From CAVYXK01 sp963708245 (GTDB lineage Bacteria; Pseudomonadota; Alphaproteobacteria; Acetobacterales; Acetobacteraceae), in contig OY970201.1 in the NCBI GenBank assembly GCA_963708245.1, forward strand, positions 5,766,001 through 5,830,000: 64,000 nucleotides of DNA. The letters are read 5' to 3'. Under the pieces are notes generated by a model. That model did not search any database and was not told the origin of the DNA. It saw only the letters and a list, made by a program, of their open reading frames with translations. This document shows, piece by piece, positions 8,801 through 16,327 of the stretch. Position numbers and translations under genes: made by a program. How positions within the stretch are numbered: the stretch's first letter is position 1; each line of letters starts with the position of its first letter.

Positions 8801-9555
8801 TCAGTTTCGGCGGCGATCGGTGACGGCGGCGACCCAGCGTGGTGGCAGCAGGCCGCCGATCCGCGCCCACATCGCCATCCACCAGGGGAAGGCTATGCGC
8901 ACGCGGCCGGCGGCGATGCCGCGCAGGATTATGGCGGCCGCCCGTTCGGGGGACATCAGGCCGGGCATGGGGAAGGTGAAGCGGGCAGTCATGGGTGTGC
9001 GGATGAAGCCGGGACAGACGCTGGTCAGCGCGACGCCGCGTCGGCGCGCGGCCGGCGCCGAGGCCACAGTCCAGGCATCGACCGCTGCCTTGGGCGCGCC
9101 ATAGGCCGGGCTGACCGGGGAGGGGACGAAGGCGGCGATCGAGGCGATCACCGCGATCCGGCCGCGCAGCCCGTCCGAGCCGGTGGCTGTGCGGCCAGCA
9201 AGTCGAGCGCTGGCAGCACCGTGTTCAGAACGCCTTCGAGATTGGTGGCGAAGATGGCGCGCGTCTGGGGGGCGCTCTCGGCCTCGCCGGGGGCGATGCC
9301 GGCGTTCGCGACCACGAGTTCGAGCGGTCCCGATGCGGCGATCCAGCTTGCCATCGCGGCGGCGTCTCGCACGTCGATCACCTGGGTGTGGACCGTGGCA
9401 CCGCTTGCTCGGCAGGCGGCGGCGGTCGATTCCAACCGGTCGGCGTCGCGGCCCGAGAGGTGCAGGGTGATGTTCGGCGCGGCGCAGGCCTCGGCGAGGG
9501 CGCGGCCGATGCCCGAAGAGGCGCCGGTCACCAGGACGGAGCGGAACTGGGGCAT
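8801..9555 (-). pseudogene. Short-chain dehydrogenase/reductase with frameshift
   Basis: An SDR split over two frames. The N-terminal half (from ATG 9555) has the Rossmann motif LVTGASSGIGRALAEA and the NAG motif in LVVANAGIAPGEAE. The second half has the catalytic Tyr-Lys pair in SPAYGAPKAAVDAW and the SVCPGFIRTPM segment. The switch between frames falls near 9175-9205 (LDLLAAQPPARTG in one frame, ATGSDGLRGRIAVIASIAAF in the other). Only one indel separates the halves, so this may be a recent mutation or an assembly error. Intact length would be about 250 residues, normal for the family. Substrate unknown. Confidence 0.8.
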
Positions 9556-9922
9556 GGCGTGGCCGAAATCTGTTCACTCATCCCACCAGGGCACGAACCG
9601 GATTGGGAGCGGGGCGACTGTCTCATCGTCGTCTCATTACGCGGTACGCGAGACAGGTGCATCACCGGGTGAGATTACTCCTGCCGCCAATGAGGTCCGT
9701 TTTCTGGCAAGACGACTGGCGCTGTCGACGTGGATGCCGGGCTTCCTGCTCCCTGCCTTCGCGGGGACATGGGGACACGTTTCGCAGGAACAAGGTTCGC
9801 CGGGCATGACGGGGGGCGGCCCTGGCTCCGTACGGGCAGCGTTCCAGGGGAGGGTCACCCGGCGTGCTGCACGCCGGTATCCGATTCGATTTGATCGGTC
9901 GTAGAATGCTGCGCCCGGGTGG
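9556..9922. other. Intergenic stretch with resolvase-site-like repeat A and a degenerate dispersed repeat
   Basis: No gene is seen here. At 9631-9654 there is an imperfect inverted repeat with arms GTCTC...GAGAC, followed at 9659-9675 by a second half-palindrome with TGAGAT. The same arrangement recurs at 12967-13010. Further right, about 9727-9815 resembles a common intergenic repeat of the form GGATGCCGGGC...CGGGCATGACGG. The upstream promoter of the antiporter gene was not identified. Confidence 0.5.
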
Positions 9923-11146
9923 ATGTCCCACTGCATGTACGAAGACGCCGCGATCCTTGCCGCCGTGGTGCTGCTGTATAGCGCTGGGGCCGGGCGCATC
10001 GGCCGCTCGTGGCTGAGCGGCCCCATCCTCTTCACCGCTGCGGGGCTGATCCTCGGGCCTGCCGGCATCAACGCGCTGCGCCTGCCACTGATAGACGCCG
10101 ACCTGCGCACGATGGCGGAGCTCGCGCTCGCGATGGTGCTGTTCAGCGATGCCGCGCACGCCGACCTGAGTGTCGTGCGACGCACCGTCAGGCTACCGGG
10201 GCGGCTGCTGCTGATCGGCCTGCCGCTGACTATCGTGCTCGGCTTCCTGATCGGGCTGCTCGTCTTCCCGCAGCTCGACCTGCTGGAAGTATCGTTGCTG
10301 GCGACGCTTCTCGCACCGACCGACGCCGCACTGGGCAAACCGGTCGTCACCAACGCCGCCGTGCCTGCAACCACACGCGAAGCGCTAAACCTGGAAAGCG
10401 GCCTGAACGACGGCATCTGCGTGCCGGTCGTCGTCATCCTGCTAGAATTCGCCATCGGCACCGAGGTCGAAGGCAGCACGGCCCGGTACATCGCGATGAC
10501 CGTTGTGGAGGAGATCGGCATCGGCCTGCTCGCCGGGGTCATACTGACGGCCGTCGCGGTCGCGATCCTGCGTCACGCCTCCCAGCTCGGCTGGACGAGC
10601 GAGGAATGGCTGCACATCCCGGTCGTGGCCCTGGCGGCACTTTGCTTCACCGCCGCGCAGGCGCTGGGCGGCAGCGGTTTCATCGCCTGTTTCATTGGTG
10701 GCCTGGTGTTCGGCGCGCTGCAGGGCGCCCGCCGCCGCGATCTGTTGGGCGGTGCGTCCAGCACGGGTGACGTGCTGGCGATGCTCACCTGGGTCGTGTT
10801 CGGCGGTCCCGTGCTCGAGCGGCTGCTGCCGCAGATCACCTGGCGGATGGTGCTCTATGCCGTGCTCAGCCTGACTGTGATCCGGATGCTGCCGGTGTTG
10901 CTGTCGCTGGCGGGAACCGGGATGAGCTGGCGCGACAAGCTGTTCATCGGCTGGTTCGGACCGCGCGGCCTCGCCAGCATCGTCTTCGGGGTGATCGTGT
11001 TCGACGCGGGACTGCCCGGCAGAGGCATCGTGGCAACGACCGCCGGCTGCACTGTTCTGTTCAGCGTCATCGCGCACGGCATGACGGCCACCCCGCTGGT
11101 CGCCGCCATGGGACGGCAGAAACAGGGGGTCGATCCCCCTGCTTGA
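9923..11146 (+). CDS. Cation:proton antiporter (CPA1 / NhaP type)
   Basis: A 407-residue membrane protein with about 11-12 hydrophobic segments, including ILFTAAGLILGPAGINALRL near the N terminus. The conserved ion-binding region is seen as LLATLLAPTDAALGKPVV (about 130-145) and ALNLESGLNDGICVPVVVIL (about 155-175), typical of sodium or potassium/proton exchangers of the CPA1 family. WFGPRGLASIVFGVIV (about 345) is also family-typical. The start could be ATG 9923 or ATG 9935 (MYEDAAIL); neither has a strong ribosome binding site. Likely role is pH and cation homeostasis at the inner membrane. A fragment of an alcohol dehydrogenase follows at once. Confidence 0.88.
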   Translation: MSHCMYEDAAILAAVVLLYSAGAGRIGRSWLSGPILFTAAGLILGPAGINALRLPLIDADLRTMAELALAMVLFSDAAHADLSVVRRTVRLPGRLLLIGLPLTIVLGFLIGLLVFPQLDLLEVSLLATLLAPTDAALGKPVVTNAAVPATTREALNLESGLNDGICVPVVVILLEFAIGTEVEGSTARYIAMTVVEEIGIGLLAGVILTAVAVAILRHASQLGWTSEEWLHIPVVALAALCFTAAQALGGSGFIACFIGGLVFGALQGARRRDLLGGASSTGDVLAMLTWVVFGGPVLERLLPQITWRMVLYAVLSLTVIRMLPVLLSLAGTGMSWRDKLFIGWFGPRGLASIVFGVIVFDAGLPGRGIVATTAGCTVLFSVIAHGMTATPLVAAMGRQKQGVDPPA

Positions 11147-11243
11147 CGGCCGCGACAAGGAGACGCTGGCGCGGCAGCTCGGCGCCCATGTGTATCTCGA
11201 CGGCCGGTCGCAGGGCGTGGCGACGGAGCTGACGAAGCCCTAA
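11139..11243 (+). pseudogene. Zinc alcohol dehydrogenase fragment (Rossmann part)
   Basis: The short frame reads GRDKETLARQLGAHVYLDG and then QGVATELTKP before a stop. This matches the segment after the nucleotide-binding GxGxxG motif of zinc-type alcohol dehydrogenases (the family has DKexLArkLGAhxyID). Nothing of the N-terminal half is visible upstream, where the antiporter gene lies. A second ADH piece of the same orientation, from the C-terminal end, is at 17902-18045. Confidence 0.55.
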
Positions 11244-11998
11244 TTGGCGGGTTGGGGCGAGTTGGCGGCATGGTGCCTCGCTGGAGAGGCCCCCTCCCCC
11301 GCCCCCCTCCCGCAAGGGGAGGCGGCTTTAGTCAGGCTGCCAAAGTCGTCGTGGGGCAGGTTGTTCAGTGTCTCCCTGAGGCGGATCAGCACCGCCGTTT
11401 GCGTGGTGATGGCTGTGTCCTGCCGGGCGGTAACGAGGCGGGCGGGCTGGGGGTGCTGCGCCGGGGCGCGTTGCTGTTGCGGCTTTTGCGCTGGCGCAGA
11501 CGGGGATGGTGGTGCGGCGACCTGTGTCGGCTGTGGCTGCGGGGACAGAGCCTGGGTCATCAGGTCGATGGTGTGATGCCGGGTCCGGGCGGCGTTGTTT
11601 CGGGGTTCAGTGTTCGCTTCCTGCTTCTGGCGGGTGGCCTGCATGCGGAACAGCATTCTGAGCGCACCTTGCGCCTGGCGCATCATGCTGTTGACCTGGG
11701 CTCGGCATTTCATGGCGCCGTTTGGCGATGTGTCGGGTTCGTGGGCGATGCGCAGGCATTCTTTCCACTGCTCGGAGGCGGCGACGTAGAGGGCGGCCTG
11801 GTCGGCCTCGGCGGCGTTGGCCGGAGAGAGGGCGGCGATCCGGGCGATGGCGAAATCGTTGCGGCAGGCGAGGTCTTCGGGGCTGTCGGTGGGGGGCGGT
11901 GGGAGAGTGAGGCAGAGCGTGCGGATGAGGTAGTGGTACACATTGGCCGGGAGCTGGTCGGCGAGGGTGGGGTGGCTTGGTGGGGTGCTGGCGGACAT
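11240..11998 (-). CDS. Hypothetical protein, proline/glutamine-rich tail
   Basis: A 252-residue protein that I do not recognise. Residues about 15-110 look like a folded helical domain: LPANVYHYLIRTLCLTLPP, FAIARIAALSPANAAEAD, and QWKECLRIAHEPD, then ALRMLFRMQATRQKQEANTE. Residues 130-190 are rich in Pro, Gln and Ala (QALSPQPQPTQVAAPPSPSA), typical of a disordered tail. The last 30 residues (about 11240-11330) appear to be translated from an intergenic repeat (LTKAASPCGRGAGEGASPARH). No signal peptide. It is on the opposite strand to the antiporter and next to the toxin-antitoxin pair. Confidence 0.55.
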   Translation of the reverse strand: MSASTPPSHPTLADQLPANVYHYLIRTLCLTLPPPPTDSPEDLACRNDFAIARIAALSPANAAEADQAALYVAASEQWKECLRIAHEPDTSPNGAMKCRAQVNSMMRQAQGALRMLFRMQATRQKQEANTEPRNNAARTRHHTIDLMTQALSPQPQPTQVAAPPSPSAPAQKPQQQRAPAQHPQPARLVTARQDTAITTQTAVLIRLRETLNNLPHDDFGSLTKAASPCGRGAGEGASPARHHAANSPQPAN

Positions 11999-12125
11999 GT
12001 CGGCTTAATAGCAAGTTATGAGATGTGCTGTCAAGCGTTATTGTGTGTGTCTAGAACGAACGTCGCCAGGTCGCTGCTCAGCGTGGCCGAACCTGCACAC
12101 GAATCGGCAGCAATGAGACGCAACC

Positions 12126-12452
12126 CTATTCGAAAAGCGTAATGGTCTTGGCCAGCACCTCGTCCAGAATAGATTGCGGTAGCGTGTCGACCTTGCGGCC
12201 GTTGCGAGCGTTGAGGTCGAGCACTCGCGGCTGATCGCAACGCACGATACCGGTCGTTTTGATACCAGTTACCGGTACCGCGAACCCGATACGGCGTGCG
12301 AAAGCACCACCGCTGGTGATTGGCAAGACCACCGGCAGCTTACTCACTTCGTTGAATTCCGTTGGCGACACAATAAGCACGGGACGATAGCCCCGCTGGT
12401 CGTGACCTTCCGCCGGATCGAGGGAAACGAGGTAGATGTCTCCTCGCTTCAC
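12126..12452 (-). CDS. MazF/ChpB-type mRNA interferase toxin
   Basis: A 108-residue PemK/MazF-family toxin, an endoribonuclease that cuts mRNA. Family features are VKRGDIYLVSLDPAEGHDQ at the start, then RGYRPVLIVSPTEFNEVSKL, LPVVLPITSGG, and the conserved end TGIVRCDQPRVLDLNARNG with DEVLAKTITLF. I chose GTG 12452 because it overlaps the antitoxin stop in a GTGA arrangement and gives the standard RGDIYLV start. The upstream in-frame extension would lie inside the antitoxin gene. It is most like the ChpB branch. Confidence 0.9.
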   Translation of the reverse strand: MKRGDIYLVSLDPAEGHDQRGYRPVLIVSPTEFNEVSKLPVVLPITSGGAFARRIGFAVPVTGIKTTGIVRCDQPRVLDLNARNGRKVDTLPQSILDEVLAKTITLFE

Positions 12453-12706
12453 AGCAGCTCGCGCCCAACTGGCGGGGCATCGACCCACTCACGTTCCTCC
12501 GGCGTCAGCGGCTGAGAATAGTCCGAGGCGGCCAACAGCTCGGCCAGCGTGTAGCGCCGCCGGGGGTGTGGCTCGACGATAAGGCGGCCGTTGTCGACGG
12601 TGAGGCCAACCTGGGCACCTGGACTTAGGCGCAGCACGTCGAGGAGAGCCGGCGGGACGGCTAGCATTACGGAGCCCCCTACCCTGCGCAGGTTCGTAGT
12701 ATGCAT
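12449..12706 (-). CDS. MazE/ChpS-type antitoxin
   Basis: An 85-residue AbrB/SpoVT-fold antitoxin (TNLRRVGGSVMLAVPPALLD, then LSPGAQVGLTVDNGRLIVEP) with a C-terminal toxin-binding tail (YTLAELLAASDYSQPLTPEE). It binds DNA as a dimer through the N-terminal swapped-hairpin domain and neutralises the toxin through the tail. AGAGAGG lies just upstream of the ATG at 12706. The stop overlaps the toxin start by four bases, so translation is coupled. A perfect palindrome 18 bases upstream is the likely autoregulatory operator. Confidence 0.9.
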   Translation of the reverse strand: MHTTNLRRVGGSVMLAVPPALLDVLRLSPGAQVGLTVDNGRLIVEPHPRRRYTLAELLAASDYSQPLTPEEREWVDAPPVGRELL

Positions 12707-12723
12707 CGACGACCTCTCTTTGG

Positions 12724-12741
12724 GTTATATGGGCATATAAC
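12724..12741 (-). promoter_or_regulatory. Palindromic operator of the toxin-antitoxin operon
   Basis: A perfect inverted repeat with arms GTTATATG and CATATAAC and a 2-base spacer, located 18 bases before the antitoxin start. Its TATAAC/TATATG content could also serve as the -10 box. Autorepression by MazE-type antitoxins at such palindromes is the family norm; binding here is inferred. Confidence 0.7.
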
Positions 12742-13271
12742 TTTGGGTCAGCCGGTTCGCAAGCGCCGCATGGCCACCGCACCGCGGAGCTCGCGTCGAT
12801 AGCACCCTCAGAACCTTCATTTCATCCGGGTGGTGCAACAGCATCCTTGGCCCCTCGAATCCTGTCTCCCGGCAAAGGCCAAGCGACGGCCCAGGTTGAT
12901 CGGAATGCGAGACGGCCCTGTCCGCGTGGGCGGTGCGAGCCACGCCGCCGCTCGTATCTGATCGCCGTCTCATTTCGCTGTGCGCGAGACGTTGGATCTC
13001 ATGGTGAGATAATACCAATTGCCCATACGATGACTCGCTGATATAGGACCCGGTCATCATGCGCGGCAGGCTAGGCATCTCCGTGTTCCCGGGCAGAGGG
13101 GCGGTGATAAAGACCGAGAGCTCTGCGAGCGCGCTAAGCAGAATTCTTTGATCCCGTTGGCAAACCTCAAGCGTGATGTCTCCGGCGGCCATGGATCAGC
13201 GCGCCAGGTGATGCTACTGTCCCAATCAGTAATGCTTTTGGCTACAAGCCCCAAGCTAGTGAGGTGATAGC
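12742..13271. other. Intergenic stretch with resolvase-site-like repeat B
   Basis: No convincing gene is present in these 530 bases. At 12967-12990 there is an inverted repeat GTCTC...GAGAC and at 12996-13010 a perfect one, ATCTCA-TGG-TGAGAT. The same pair in degenerate form is at 9631-9675. Spacing and half-site style resemble the subsites of a serine-resolvase res site. The last bases hold GAGGTGAT, the ribosome binding site of the next gene. Confidence 0.45.
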
Positions 13272-13718
13272 GTGGTGGACGCAACCCACAAGCCCATCTT
13301 ACGCAAGGCGGGAGACAAATTCCTTTCCGGCATTATCATGGGCGTCATTCCCATCGGCGCGCAGCTGGCTACGGCCGGGCTGATAGCGTCCCATCAGAGT
13401 GCTTTCCCTAGTGCTGATGTATCGTTCCAGCATCCAGCATTTTGGATCTTGCAGGTCATCCTCCTGTGTATTGCAGTCTGCGGCAACACGCTAGTCGACT
13501 TCTTGTGCGGCCGCTTTAAGGATAAAATAGCAGTAACCCGTGTCAATGTAATTATTGCCCTTTTGGTGGTCATCATCCTGTCCGTAGTCGGTGCTATGGT
13601 AGATAAAGACGTGGATTGGAAGTGGCTTGCGATGGTGGGAGTTACAGGTTGTTTGAGTCTCTACCTGTCCTATGGCGTGGAGATGGACCTCGCCCTTGCC
13701 GAAGCGGGGAAGATTTGA
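13272..13718 (+). CDS. Small membrane protein, unknown function
   Basis: A 148-residue protein that starts with GTG (13272; GTG 13275 is also possible) after GAGGTGAT. Four hydrophobic segments can be seen: FLSGIIMGVIPIGAQLATAG, FWILQVILLCIAVCGNTLV, VIIALLVVIILSVVGAMV and WLAMVGVTGCLSLYLSYGV. Codon use is less G+C-rich than the flanking genes, suggesting transfer. Its stop overlaps the next gene's start as TGATG, so the two are translated together. No known family recognised; it may be part of the accessory island with the nucleotidyltransferase/DUF262 pair. Confidence 0.7.
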   Translation: MVDATHKPILRKAGDKFLSGIIMGVIPIGAQLATAGLIASHQSAFPSADVSFQHPAFWILQVILLCIAVCGNTLVDFLCGRFKDKIAVTRVNVIIALLVVIILSVVGAMVDKDVDWKWLAMVGVTGCLSLYLSYGVEMDLALAEAGKI

Positions 13719-13957
13719 TGTCGATAGCAGGTGTCGTCTTGCTCACGTCGGCCATCGCGGTGTCATTGGTGGCAGTCTCAGGAATCTTCGTCGGCGCTAG
13801 CAGGACGAAGGAGGGTCTAGATCGCGCTGGGGAGCACAGCTGGTGGATTAATAAGCTGGCGTGGGTTGAACAGCACGTCTTGAAGCCCATTCGTGCGCGA
13901 TACCGCAAGGCAGAGCAGGTCATTTTCAAACCATTGTGGGGACCCGAGTCGGATTGA
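13718..13957 (+). CDS. Small membrane-anchored protein, unknown function
   Basis: A 79-residue protein with one N-terminal membrane segment (GVVLLTSAIAVSLVAVSGIF) followed by a charged cytoplasmic or periplasmic tail (EHSWWINKLAWVEQHVLKPI and YRKAEQVIFKPLWG). The ATG at 13718 overlaps the previous stop (TGATG). The upstream in-frame codons would overlap the previous gene heavily. Not recognised. It probably works with the preceding four-segment protein. Confidence 0.65.
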   Translation: MSIAGVVLLTSAIAVSLVAVSGIFVGASRTKEGLDRAGEHSWWINKLAWVEQHVLKPIRARYRKAEQVIFKPLWGPESD

Positions 13958-14124
13958 CCAGCGAAGGCCGCGAGTGGGCGAAGGTGCGCGGCGTGAAGAT
14001 GGGCGGAAGCCGAAACTCACCTCGCACCAACAAGCGGACGCAATCAGGCACCGGGACAAGGCGAGACGCTGATGGAAATTGCCCACAGCTACAACGTCAG
14101 CCGTACGACGATTTCAAGGTTGTG
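13958..14124 (+). pseudogene. Serine recombinase (resolvase/invertase) C-terminal remnant
   Basis: The last part of a resolvase/invertase is readable across frames: AKVRGVKMG, KPKLTSHQQADAIRHRDKG, then ETLMEIAHSYNVSRTTISRL and a stop at 14122-14124. These are the linker and the helix-turn-helix DNA-binding domain of the Hin/Tn3-resolvase family. At least two single-base losses (near 13999 and near 14066) break the frame and the catalytic domain is missing. It lies between two accessory gene pairs and near res-like repeats, which suggests that a recombinase once mobilised this region. Confidence 0.7.
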
Positions 14125-14208
14125 AAGCGATGCCATGGAGATGTCTAAACCTGCGGTCGAAGGTATCCCGCAAGCCCTCCCCAACCCGGAGGTGAACGGC
14201 TAAAGCCC

Positions 14209-14838
14209 ATGCAAAAGCACGAGATTATCGAGTCCGAGTTGGCAGCAGGCCGAGACGATGAGGCCATTGTCCGACGACTTTATTCGGTTGAGCACCCCGC
14301 TATTTTTGAGGACGAGCGCGGAAGGTTTTTTGACATATTGGAATCCTGCAGCAGGTTGCTGAGCCTCTCGGTATTCGACATACGGGTGGCCGGGTCCGCT
14401 CAGACAGGATACTCATTCCATAGCCAAAAACCCTTCGATCCAGCCAACTCGGACTTAGACTTGGCGGTGATCAACGAGCGTTATTTCGAGAGGCTCTTGC
14501 AGGCCGCGCAGAGAGCAGCCCTTCCCGAGCCCGACACACTAGAGCGACCAAGGCGAAATGCCTTTCCAGAGATACGAGGGGAGAGTACTTACAACAGGTT
14601 TATGGAGAATGTGGCGCTCTACGGAATGATCCTGCCGCATCATCTACCAAACTGTGAGGAAAAGCGAGAATTGTTTCGAGTATCTCGCGCGCTTTCCAGT
14701 GGGCACTCCGACATGTTCAAGAGCGTTACCGTAGCTGTCTCATCTCGCAGTATTTCTTCGAGAGGAAACAGCGACCCAACCTCGGTCTATACCGACGTGC
14801 ACGGCAAGGGCAGTGATTATGGAAGCCAAGCGCTATAA
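14209..14838 (+). CDS. Nucleotidyltransferase-like protein next to a DUF262 gene
   Basis: A 209-residue protein as read. Residues 50-90 have the core of the pol-beta nucleotidyltransferase fold: FDIRVAGSAQTGYSFHS, an intervening segment, then ANSDLDLAVINERYF, matching hG[S/G]...DhD. The insert between GS and DxD is longer than usual, and the third acidic residue was not identified, so activity is uncertain. The substrate (nucleotide, tRNA or protein) is unknown. The C-terminal 35 residues are probably out of frame: another frame gives CLISQYFFERKQRPNLGLYR followed by RARQGQ and a stop at 14816, two bases before the DUF262 ATG. As annotated, the gene overlaps the DUF262 gene by 20 bases. Base composition is lower in G+C than in flanking genes. 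Confidence 0.65.
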   Translation: MQKHEIIESELAAGRDDEAIVRRLYSVEHPAIFEDERGRFFDILESCSRLLSLSVFDIRVAGSAQTGYSFHSQKPFDPANSDLDLAVINERYFERLLQAAQRAALPEPDTLERPRRNAFPEIRGESTYNRFMENVALYGMILPHHLPNCEEKRELFRVSRALSSGHSDMFKSVTVAVSSRSISSRGNSDPTSVYTDVHGKGSDYGSQAL

Positions 14839-15991
14839 AGTTGAGTCTCGGCCCATTATTGACCTCGCGCGCGACATCCGATCGGGGAGGCTCATATTGT
14901 CTCCCTACTTTCAGCGAGAGCTTGTGTGGCGAGACACCCATAAGCACGATTTCATCGACACAATCCTGAGAGGATTTCCGTTCCCTCTAATATTTGTTTC
15001 CAGAGGCCGGATCGACGTCGAACGGATGCAGGCCACTTCAATGCTTGTCGATGGGCAGCAGCGCTTATCCACTATTGTTGAATACCTGAACGATAAGTTC
15101 GAGGTAGACGGCAAAAGGTTCAGCGATCTTAGTATCGAGCAGAAAGAGGATTTCCTGAAATACGAAGTGCCGGTCATTGACCTAGACTTCCCGGAGGACG
15201 ACCCGCGAATCAAGGAGGTCTTTCGGAGACTTAACAGAACGCTGTATTCACTCACCGAGATCGAGCGGCTTGCAATGGAATATTCTTCTTCTGACTTCAT
15301 GCTAACCGCTAAGTTGATGGCGAAGCAACTGGTGAGGCAACCATCAGGGATAGCCTTGATTAACCCATCCAAATCTGAGGACGGCGACGACCTCGACGAG
15401 TTTAGTGACCTGGGATACGATCAAAATGCGCCGCACTCAGACCCGAGCATTCCAGCAGAGTTTTGGGCTTGGGTTGCGATCACGAAAATAGACCAGACGC
15501 ACAAGCTGCTGCTCACATCTGGCGTCTTCTCACCGTATGAGATTTCCCGCCAAGTTCATCTGATGTTTGCGCTGAATCTGCTCGCGACCGCCATAGACGG
15601 CGGATTCTTTTCAAGGAATGAACGGATACGTGAGTATCTTGAAGACTATGCGCAGGGCGTTCCTGATCGCGGTCGGATCGTAGGCTCTTTCGAGGCGTGC
15701 TGCGGCATTGTTAATAGAGCGAACTTCGGGTCTAGATCGTATTGGAAGACTAAGGCTAACACATTTTCGCTGCTAATTTGCCTGTATCGCCATGTAACCG
15801 CGATCCCTTTGATATCAGTCCCAGTAATGAAAGAACGGCTCGACGCGTTCGTTAAAGTTCTCCCAGATGACTACCAGCTGGCAGCAAAAGAGGCTGTAAA
15901 CAGAAGACAGCAACGCCGTCTTCGTCACGCATACCTGGAGCAGGTAATCTTTGGTGACCGACCTGTAAATGAAATCCAGGTCTCGATGTGA
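14819..15991 (+). CDS. DUF262 (GmrS/ParB-like) protein
   Basis: A 390-residue protein. The N-terminal half is a DUF262 domain: LILSPYFQRELVWRDTHKHD, DTILRGFPFPLIFVSRG, and MLVDGQQRLSTIVEYL with the DGQQR motif that binds or hydrolyses nucleotide in the GmrSD and SspE enzymes. The DUF1524 HNH nuclease domain of GmrD/SspE is absent; the C-terminal part (PAEFWAWVAITKIDQTHKLL and later) is not recognised. ATG 14819 gives MEAKRYKVESRPIIDLARDI; GTG 14813 is possible. It is directly downstream of the nucleotidyltransferase-like gene. DUF262 proteins are often found in anti-phage loci, so a defence role is plausible but inferred. Confidence 0.8.
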   Translation: MEAKRYKVESRPIIDLARDIRSGRLILSPYFQRELVWRDTHKHDFIDTILRGFPFPLIFVSRGRIDVERMQATSMLVDGQQRLSTIVEYLNDKFEVDGKRFSDLSIEQKEDFLKYEVPVIDLDFPEDDPRIKEVFRRLNRTLYSLTEIERLAMEYSSSDFMLTAKLMAKQLVRQPSGIALINPSKSEDGDDLDEFSDLGYDQNAPHSDPSIPAEFWAWVAITKIDQTHKLLLTSGVFSPYEISRQVHLMFALNLLATAIDGGFFSRNERIREYLEDYAQGVPDRGRIVGSFEACCGIVNRANFGSRSYWKTKANTFSLLICLYRHVTAIPLISVPVMKERLDAFVKVLPDDYQLAAKEAVNRRQQRRLRHAYLEQVIFGDRPVNEIQVSM

Positions 15992-16089
15992 GGCCCGCAC
16001 TCCGTTGCCCGCCGCAGATATAACATCACGAACTGCCCAAAATAAAGATCGGAAATTGCCGCCGGGGAACCTCCAGCAGGCGCGGCACT

Positions 16090-16300
16090 GCATCCCATGT
16101 ATCTCACCATCAGGTCCCCCTTCACCCTCGCATGCTGAATGGGCTTGGGCGTCTATGCCCGGTTGCTCAAGAGCATGCTTTGCACGGTAGCCGTCGCCGC
16201 GCGTCATCACCGCCCAGACGATGCCGGCGGTCTTGTTGGCGCGTGCAACGGCAGCCGCCTTCGCCGGCCGCCACGCCAGCAGGGAGTGGACCCAGGCGGG
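16090..16300 (-). pseudogene. IS110-family transposase C-terminal remnant
   Basis: On the minus strand the frame reads WVHSLLAWRPAKAAAVARAN, followed by KTAGIVWAVMTRGDGYRAKH. This is the typical tail of IS110 transposases, in which the end is A-x-A-N-K-x-A-R-x-x-W-A-x-[ML]-x-R-G. Upstream sequence is lost where the peroxiredoxin gene begins, so only about 40 codons remain. The remaining bases of 15992-16327 hold nothing recognisable. Confidence 0.7.
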
Positions 16301-16327
16301 GGGCGCGCGCTGCCTCGCCGGGCTCGG

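Noticed and set aside
12725..13192. 155-codon minus-strand frame in the toxin-antitoxin upstream region
   Set aside because: No ribosome binding site, no recognisable motif, and it covers the operator palindrome and the resolvase-like repeat.
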